Assembly (NCBI GenBank): GCA_035235625.1 | Contig: CP141140.1 | Location: 39,055,351 to 39,119,350, forward strand | DNA length: 64,000 nucleotides | Direction: 5' to 3' | Source: Saururus chinensis | Taxonomy: Eukaryota > Streptophyta > Magnoliopsida > Piperales > Saururaceae | In this document: positions 56,400 to 64,000 of the stretch, in pieces | Layout of the letters: every line of letters starts with the position of its first letter | Numbering within the stretch: the stretch's first letter is position 1 | Translations under genes and position numbers: made by a program | The notes under the pieces: generated by a model | What the model was told of the DNA's origin: nothing | What the model saw: only the letters and a program-made list of their open reading frames with translations | Databases searched by the model: none

Positions 56400-58300
56400 G
56401 GGGATGGGGGGTGTGCATTTGGGTGAGGTGGGCGGTGGCGATCCGACGGAGGACATTCATTCAAAAGCTGCTGATTTTACGAAAATGCCATTCGTGGGGT
56501 TCTGTCGACCCTTGATTTGTGGAGGCCATTACAGCAAGGATGATATTTTCAGCTGGTGGGTGAAGTTGTGCATGTGAGAGATCTGGATCAGGTTACAAAT
56601 AACACCCGTTTTGGAAATGATCCGGATTCGGAAATTTAAACGGAGCTTTGAATTTTTGCGCAGGTCCGCCTTCAAAATGTTGATCACATGAATGCAAACT
56701 TTCGGATCTTGGATTTTGCCATGAAGGTTGATCAAAAGAATAATTGTTACTAGTGTGTGGCTAGTATTGTAGTATGTAAAACGAAACTGTTGTAGCCAAC
56801 GAGATAACCAACGGCTATGCAAACGCTTGTGAGGCAAAATAAATGTAGATTCAGCATTAATTTATTATAAATTCTTATTCAAGGATTGTGCTCCGTAGAT
56901 TTAGTTGGTGGTCCATGCCTGATATTTACACTGGGCATATGAGCTCATAAACATGTCAAATATAGACGGGTATCTCCATCCTATAATAATTGCTCTATTT
57001 AATTTTTTAAAATAAATTATTTTTAATTTATTTTAAAAAACTAAATAAAATTATTAACATAAGACAGTGAAAATATTGGAGAAGTAAAAAGTTAATATAG
57101 GTAGGCTGTAAACCTAACATATTGTATGCTATAGGATTGAGATACAATGGCACATGTGAATCATGAGGTGGGTAGGAGGATCCCATGTAAGTAAGACAGG
57201 CTGCAGGATTAAAATCGTGCGGTCCAAAAGTGACCAGCACACGCATAACACTTATCAATGGGACCTATATATTGTAAAAGACTATATCCATAGAAGTCGG
57301 TTCAACTGTCCTCTCCAACGTGCAAATATCATACAAAAACCACTCTACACGGTTCCTGGCTGCAACATGGCCACAAAACATTTCACCAGATGAACACGGA
57401 CCGGTCCTTTTTCCAGTCCGTATGACCCGGTCGATAGACATGGTCCCCATCAATGTGTCTTTAGTTTATCCCAAAGAGATATACGAAATCACAAAAAGAT
57501 GGTGGGCTTTGACTTTATCTTCTAAATGGGCCCCACGTGACACATGCAAGTGGTCGGTGTCGCATTATTTCCATTTGAATGGCAGTTGTCGGTTCGGTGG
57601 GTGTCGGCACAGAGGATAAACTACCGAATAACTATGTTTTCTGATTTTTACCTGCCCCGGGGGCTCATTCTATGAAGGGATGTTCTACTCTTACAACAAC
57701 GAGAGCAGAAGTAAAATTGTTTAAAATTAATTTTAAAATTTTATTTATAAATATAAATTATGGTTAATAATTAAAATTTTAAAAATTAATTTAAATATTA
57801 CATTAAATTTATTTTTAAAATTTTTAATTAATATAATTTTTTCTTTTAAATTTAGATATGTATATTTTTAATATTATTATACTTGTAAATTTAGGACTTA
57901 TTAAATAATATCTTAGAAAGATAAATAATTTTAAATTTTTAAAATGAGTCTATTTATTTATGACATATTTTTTAGGATCAAATCGGTATAAAAATTACTA
58001 TTAAAAATAATAAAATATATAATTTAAAAATTGGAGTTGAGAGTTAGAATTGACAGAATCACTTAGGTGATTTCAGTTAACTTCGGTTCAAATTAGCTTA
58101 AAATTAACTTATATATGAAATTTAAATTTATACCCATCTTATACACATAAATATAATTTCTATAATTCAAACCGAAATTAAAATAAAATTAATATAATTT
58201 AAACATAAATTTTATATCTAAATAGCCTTTAAGATTAATAATATATATATAAGTCACATATTATAAGTGGATAAAATAATTTCTTCCCTCGTTCTACCAC
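56400..58300. other. ASR upstream region and AT-rich intergenic DNA
   Basis: The region starts with the ASR promoter (56400-56530, G-rich on the plus strand). From about 57000 to 57060 and 57720-58250 it is strongly AT-rich with many AATTT/AAATT words. Frames at 57028-57619 have no family features, run on both strands and lack codon structure. I see no gene. Confidence 0.5.
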
Positions 58301-59139
58301 CACAACAAATGCATTAATGTGCCCTATACTTGAGTACCACCGGATTACATCCCATGCCACTGTGCTTTACCACAGGATATGGATCCTATGGTTGAAATGG
58401 CCTGGGTCGCAACTGAACGCTATATTTACATATTCAACATGGAAAATACTTTTCCCACTGGCTCTTATCCACTAGGCAACCGACGGGCTCGTAATCCCAT
58501 GATCCAAAAAATATTGGTCCAGGAGATCAACAATTATGTATAAGCATGGAAGGCCGTATTGATATGCATATGAGTATCAATGATCATAGATACGGGTACG
58601 CGCCGATAATATGCTTGGTACGCGCCAAAACAGGCATAAACCCTTTTATAAACATAAAAAAATATTATAACTAATAATATATGATTATAATACTTCTTTT
58701 AGAGTATAATAAGACCATATAATACTGTATCAACAGATATGGGTATTTTAAAATTAGTTCATTCAGAACCATATATTATTATACTCTTTGTCCCATATTA
58801 ATATTGGTCATTCTTTTTCATATTAAATGCTTTAAAATTAATTTATTTTAAAAAAAAATAATATGCTTAATATAAGTCTAAATTACATGTTTAAATAAAT
58901 ATATATTTATAGAGCACTATATGTAAAAAAAATAATTATGTAAATTATATGGACCTACCCGTATTGATCTCATATAATTTTAAAAATATTATTTTTAATA
59001 TAACTAAAACTTAAACTTTTAAAGAAGTTGGGTTTGAATTGTATTTTTATTTTTAAGGAAAAAAATTTTAAATTTTTTCTCAAATTTTTTTTAATTAAAA
59101 AATAATTTACAATTTTAAAAAATAATTAAAAAATATAGT

Positions 59140-59214
59140 ATCAATACGTATCAACCGTATCGATATAGTACGGTTGATACATATTGAAAAATGGTGTGGG
59201 GGTGTATCACCCCC
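59140..59214. repeat. Two adjacent perfect hairpins
   Basis: GTATCAACCGTA (59148-59159) pairs with TACGGTTGATAC (59169-59180) around nine bases; with one mismatch the arms extend outward by six more. A second stem, GGGGGTG (59198-59204) and CACCCCC (59208-59214), follows around TAT. Similar GTATCGATA words occur at 58541-58635 and to 59280. It looks like part of a small palindromic transposon. Confidence 0.7.
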
Positions 59215-61156
59215 CGTACCATATTGATATCGACAGATATCGGTATGTATATGGACCCGTATCGGTCGATACAGCTTTCCATGTGTACAAGCCAGTAGTT
59301 CCAACGTCGGTCTAGAGCATTACTCTTATTCACATAGTGGATGTGGGGCCACAATTCTAAGTTGTGACACACTAGGAGAACCAAAATTGCAAATGATCTC
59401 AAGGCCCTATCCATTTTGACGCTTTACACGATTTTCATGTAGATGCTTTTTTTTTCTTTATATTTTATATTAAAAAAAATTAGGTTTTAAATATTAATAT
59501 TTTTTAGAACGTGTCTACCCCCCTACATACTTAGAGTACCCTTACTACAAAAAAAATAACTAATATATTTTAACAACTCAATACCTTAAAACGCCCTCTT
59601 ATAATTTTACTCATAACACTCTAACACTTTAAAACTTCTAGAATTTTTTGGGTAGGCAGTATTCTCTGCCAAATAAAATTGATTTGGATGTAGGCCTTAG
59701 GTTTCTGTCTAATTATGCAAATTGTGGCGGTGACCACCCCCCACCAATAATTTAAAAAACTTCTTAAAGTTTCGTGGCAGGGGGTACCTCTCGACAAATA
59801 AAACATCATTATGTAGGGAATAAAAGTATTTATCAATATCTATATATTGTGGTAGTGGCCTCTCCCTATTAGAAACTATCTAGAAGTTTAATTTTTTTTT
59901 AAAAATTTCTTGGTACGGGATACTATCTGTTAAATAAAACTTATTTAGACAACAAATTTAATTTTTTATCAAATTCTACATATTTTGATAATAACCACCT
60001 CTTGCCAGAAATCATCCAAAAGCTTTCGTTTCTATATGAGCAATTAGGTAAGGAGAAAAGGAAAAAAAATTATAAAAGAAGAACCACAAGTGAGGAAGAA
60101 GCAAGAATAGTCGAAGAAAATGAGCCACAAGTGACGAGAGAAATAAAAGAGCCTATGCCCAAGAGAAAATATTACAAATGAGTCAATAAAAAAGTAAAGA
60201 TATAATTTAAAATAATAATGGGAGACAAGGGTATTTAATAATTTAATTAATTTTTTAAAAATATATAAAATATAGGAAAAAAATATGAAAAAAATAATTC
60301 ACTGTAAGCGGTAGCAAAGAGATGTCAATGGGCAGAACGACAAGTTAATATCGATGCTGATATTACGGTTTACGATGTCCCTATTGGCCTGTTGTAATCA
60401 ATTCGTATGGAAGAATCACCGGTCAAGACAAATTGGCACGTACCCCGTGAGTTTTGTTAATAGATTAATTAGTCATGAAAAAAAAGGCACGAACCAACTC
60501 TGGAGGCTTGTATAAATTTGTTTCATGTGTTTGTGTGTGATTGGTGAAACTTCACGAGCAGCTTATGACTCGTATCTATCTTTCCAAGTGTAAATTTTTG
60601 GGCCACAAGCTACTCAAATTTATTATGGTCCAAGATTAGAAGATGATAAACATACAAAAATTTCACATTACATGGACTTATCCAGAGCTTTATTGGCTAT
60701 AGTTAGTTTATTTAGGCAAGTCGAGCTGCCAATCTTCCCAACCTCAATAGTGGGTTCTTCAAGTCAAGTTCAAACTGATTTTTGAAAATATAAAAATTAA
60801 TATATGTTGAGTTACACGCCTATCACGAAGTAGGTGGGTGGATAAAAACCACCTACCCATCAGTAACAAGGAACCATGCGGCAAAAGTTGTCAATGCGCA
60901 TGTGTTTGGGCATATGTAAACGATACTTATAATAAATTATTTCAATATTATCATATCATTTAAATTTTATAATATCTATTTATATAATTAAATACATTTA
61001 TTCAAGAACAATTATATATATATTTTATAATTAAATATATTTATATCAATCTTGTGGCATACTTTCTCATATTTACCTAAGTAGACTTCTAAGCATGTGT
61101 ACCCCCAAACATGTAACAAAAAATAACAACTTACCCTCACGACAAAAAGTTAGAGA

Positions 61157-61270
61157 ACTTCCTCCCCTCCCGCTTTGGATCCTCCACTTCGGGCTCCCCT
61201 CCACTTCTTCTAGCTCCTCCTTCCCTCCTCCTCTGCATCCTCCTTTTTCTTACCCCCTCTAATTTCACCT
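61157..61270. repeat. Pyrimidine-rich tract
   Basis: About 110 bases are almost all C and T on the plus strand (CTCCTCCTTCCCTCCTCCTC at its centre). This is a simple low-complexity tract; it could form triplex DNA or act as a promoter element, but nothing adjacent looks like a gene. Confidence 0.7.
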
Positions 61271-61933
61271 TCCTAGAATTTGCCAGAATTAACGTCAAAA
61301 TAGCCAAGGAGTCATATAAGATGTTATTTTTTTTCTTTATGGGCTCTAATATTATAAAATAAACACATAAACATTATAAGCAACATGAAATGAAGAATGA
61401 ATATTTTTTATATGATTCTAAGTTTCAAACTACAAAAGTGAAAAACTGCAAAGCTGCCTAACTACTAATTTTCATGGCTAGTTTAAATATAAACTACAAA
61501 AGTAGTATAATTTAACCCTCATAGTTTGATGTCAGCACAATAGAAGGTGTTTCTAGCATTGAAGAAGAAGAAGCTCGCTATGAAAATTTACAATTTGGCT
61601 TTAAACTTGTTGTGAAGATTGACAATTTACATGGAGGAGCCAAGGTAGAGGAGAGTTGGAGGTGGACGAGCCAATGCCATAGGCGTGTCAGAGATGTCGG
61701 AGATGAGGGGGGGTTTGAGTTATCTTGCAAAATAAACTTTTTATCAAGGGTACACATGTTTTAAAGTCTACTTTGGTAAATGTACTCTCTCGATTTAGCT
61801 TGATATTTGGTTAAGCTGAAGTACAAAATCCAGGTACACTATTATGAATTTTTAAACAGAAAAAATAGTACAGCACATATTATTTTGGTCACAGCCTACT
61901 CAAGTCAATTATCTAGAAAAGAATATAAATATA

Positions 61934-62133
61934 TACTATTCTCCTGTATTAATAACTATATTTGAAAAAATAATAATTTTTATTGATTCGTAAAATTTAC
62001 ATGTAAGAGAAAAAAAATAAGTTCATGATACTTATTTTTAAGTACCAACCATTTAAATTTAATAAAATAAAATTATTAATATAATACATATTTTTTTGTC
62101 AAATGAAACTATTAATTTAAGATAAAAGGAGTA
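61934..62133. mobile_element. MITE, Stowaway-like
   Basis: The left end TACTATTCTCCTGTATTAAT and the right end, read in reverse TACTCCTTTTATCTTAAATT, are imperfect inverted repeats of about 35 bases; both continue into ATTTGA and an A-rich stretch. A TA dinucleotide is at each side as expected for Stowaway (mariner-type) insertion. Length about 200 bp, no coding. Confidence 0.55.
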
Positions 62134-63620
62134 TCAAGTATTTTATTTCTCTAATTTTAATGTACAATATAGCTTGTGCTTAATTGGAATCACTCCTCCT
62201 GTGTGGCATGACACAAATTTGAAAATTCTGGCTTGTCCGTTTAGCCACATGTGGAAGTTGCAAAGTTTTCAAAATATTTCTCTCATTGGAATCAGTAAAA
62301 TAAATTTAACAGCAATAACGTTATAAACGCTTTCTGTGCTAGCTTTTGACAGCCAAGTTCATCTTACAATCTCACCTCTTGACACATCTAAATTTTCTAT
62401 GAAGCCTTGATGGAGGGCTAATGTATATTATCAATCATCATGCACTACTTGGGCATGAAACAATCGCGTAGAGCATTACTAGAAAGTACACGTCTTTTAG
62501 TTCTGGCAATAAAATTAGCTTCACGCAATTGAACTAATGGTTCACCCTTAATTAGGCACATTGTAATTCAACAATACACATTACTCGAAGCTAGCTGGGT
62601 TTAAATCACCCGCCTGCACTTCTATTAATGTACACTTGACAACTCATGATGTATGCTGACGCACACTGACGTTTAAGCTTTTCCTTATAATATAATAGAT
62701 TAAAAGGTGTTTACAAGTAAACAATATTGTTCCCTTTAAAAGTTGTTTTGATGGAGTCCACATGATGTGGAATTAGGTGAGGGGTATCATCACTAAAGAA
62801 AGCTTTCCTTTCTTTAATGATATAAGTGAGATAATGTCCAAACCTCCAGCTTCTTTCTGGAATTACCCTTTCACCTCTCCATATAAATGACGTTATTAAT
62901 AATATCTTTATATTTATAATCATGTTATTAAATTTATATGGATACCCCCAAGCCCCCATGACATTTCTCACTCAAATGGTACTGTACTTGTAGGAAGAGT
63001 TTTATGTTCTATTTAGATAATGAGCCCAGAGTAAGAGCGCATGTAAGCTTTAGATATTTGACATTAATGGCACATATATTTGTACATGTGAGCACTAGTG
63101 GCATTAGTACTGATATGTGCTTACATGTGCGCTATTGATTTCATAGATAAATAGCTTTCATGTGTTTCTTACATTAGGCTTATTGTCATAGTGGAACATT
63201 GAAACTGCTGATGTGCTTGTGACAGTCTTGACTTGCCGAGCTAGGCCTAGTATCACCAAAGGTAGGTCGCCACAAAGGGGGTGATCATTCCTAGACAACC
63301 ACACTGATAACAAATAGTGCAATGAGTTTTTTCCATATTACCTGGCCAAAGAAGCCAATATTTTATATTTCCTAATTTTTGAATACAATGTCATATTACT
63401 TGTTTTAGGACAAAACTACTCTTAGGTTCTAAATTAACCTAATCTCCATACATTTCCTCATAAATGAACACCGGAACAGTACATTGTCGTTTTGGTGGAG
63501 ATGATTGATTGACATAACTACAGGAGGTGACCGGTAGTAACTCACCAGTGAGTTGTTGGAGACAATAAAAAACCTGATTTTTTCTATGACAGAAGGTGTT
63601 CATAGTGAAAAAGGTTTCAT
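62134..63620. other. Intergenic DNA, no gene recognised
   Basis: An 86-residue minus frame lies at 62971-62711 (MRNVMGAWGYPYKFNNM...) without a family I recognise, a promoter or similarity to anything else here, and I do not annotate it. The remainder is AT-rich. 63060-63220 shows weak similarity to 53060-53160. Confidence 0.4.
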
Positions 63621-64000
63621 TTCGTCTGATATGATTATCTACTAACCCCTCATGAGACTATAACTTGTCCATTAGTGTAAGTTAAGGGTTTAAAAGTTTG
63701 TTATATACGCTAAATGCAATCATAATTTTTTACGGAAGTGAAGTAGTTAGTTTTGTTATCAGTTATTTTTTTTTAGTTTTACTCGAAGATTAGCAAAATA
63801 TTAGTTTGAGGGTATTTAATACGCATAAAATCTATCTATTTTATATGTTATTTTACCTTATTTACTAGCATAAAATTAGGCTAATTAAGGTTAATAGGGT
63901 TTATTTATGTTAAGACAGATATTAGTAGTTCAATTTAATTATTATCTTTCAGACAACATTACTAGTGTAGGCATATATTTGAATTAAGTTGAGATTTTAT
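63621..64000 (+). mobile_element. Relative of the gag/protease element: 3' internal end and LTR start
   Basis: 63640-63816 is alignable with 43455-43633: the block TACGCTAAATGCAATC, then ACTCGAAGATTAGCAAAATA and the tract GTTTGAGGGTATT match GCTCGAGGACTAGCAAAATA and GTTTGGGGGTATT. The LTR begins at 63817 (TAATACGCATAAAATC where the other has TGATAAGTATGAAATA) and continues to the window end, with shared GATATTAGTA and later words. It is clearly more diverged, and starts TA rather than TG. The rest lies outside the window. Confidence 0.8.

Larger units (their letters stand above)
58301..61933. other. AT-rich intergenic DNA with hairpins and repeat debris
   Basis: No gene is visible. Points of note are a degenerate Stowaway-like end (58786-58815, TACTCTTTGTCCCATATTAA), a region with GTATCGATA-type words (58550-58640 and 59140-59280), and a pyrimidine-rich tract (61157-61270). 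The minus frames at 59107-59414 and 59621-59836 are within repeat text. Confidence 0.45.

Noticed and set aside
57163..57619. Frames of 62-99 aa on both strands upstream of ASR
   Set aside because: They overlap on both strands with no family features.
62711..62971. 86-aa minus-strand frame
   Set aside because: No recognised family, promoter or intron structure; the surroundings are AT-rich intergenic DNA.

Overview
This window is nuclear DNA of a flowering plant. It carries two recognisable host genes, both typical of angiosperms: an EGG CELL 1-like secreted protein at 54011-54409 (+) and a two-exon ABA/stress/ripening (ASR) protein at 55482-56314 (-). ASR genes are known to be missing from Brassicaceae, so the source is probably outside that family; I cannot name the species. 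Almost everything left of 53 kb is retroelement sequence, and the right end (56.4-64 kb) is AT-rich intergenic DNA with small transposon-like pieces.

Layout. 1-3.4 kb: a long LTR in plus orientation (family L1), split by a 2.2-kb solo LTR (family L2, minus). 3.4-5.1 kb: unclassified repeat. 5.1-9.3 kb: decayed Ty1/copia element on the minus strand with RNase H, reverse transcriptase, integrase and protease remnants. 9.3-14.05 kb: another L1 copy, split by a 3.66-kb L2 solo LTR with a perfect target duplication. 14.06-20.8 kb: an inverted L1 fragment carrying a complete but inactivated Ty3/gypsy chromovirus (Reina-like) on the minus strand, with two LTRs, a tRNA-Met primer site and all domains. 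20.8-25.9 kb: the 3' end and LTR of a copia (SIRE-like) element in plus orientation, split by a second L2 solo LTR. 25.9-32.4 kb: decayed endogenous pararetrovirus (Caulimoviridae-like). 33.0-52.9 kb: a third L2-like LTR (about 3.5 kb once insertions are removed) apparently split by four insertions: solo L1 LTR (33354-36844), non-autonomous gag/protease element (37575-45053), solo LTR of a third family (46664-48446) and solo L1 LTR (48513-52104). 53-57 kb: the host gene island. 63.6 kb to the end: a diverged relative of the gag/protease element, cut by the window edge.

Five solo LTRs have exact 5-bp target-site duplications that I read by eye (ACACT, TTATG, GTAAG, GTACA, GTGAC); a sixth has 4 of 5. 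Only two LTR elements keep both LTRs. The window is therefore a record of repeated nesting followed by LTR-LTR recombination, next to a small gene-bearing island. The most unusual signal is an approximately 35-bp dyad of GATCGATC/TTCGAA half-sites around a short GC spacer, present in the LTRs of at least three otherwise unrelated element families. All family assignments come from reading motifs, not from database searches.
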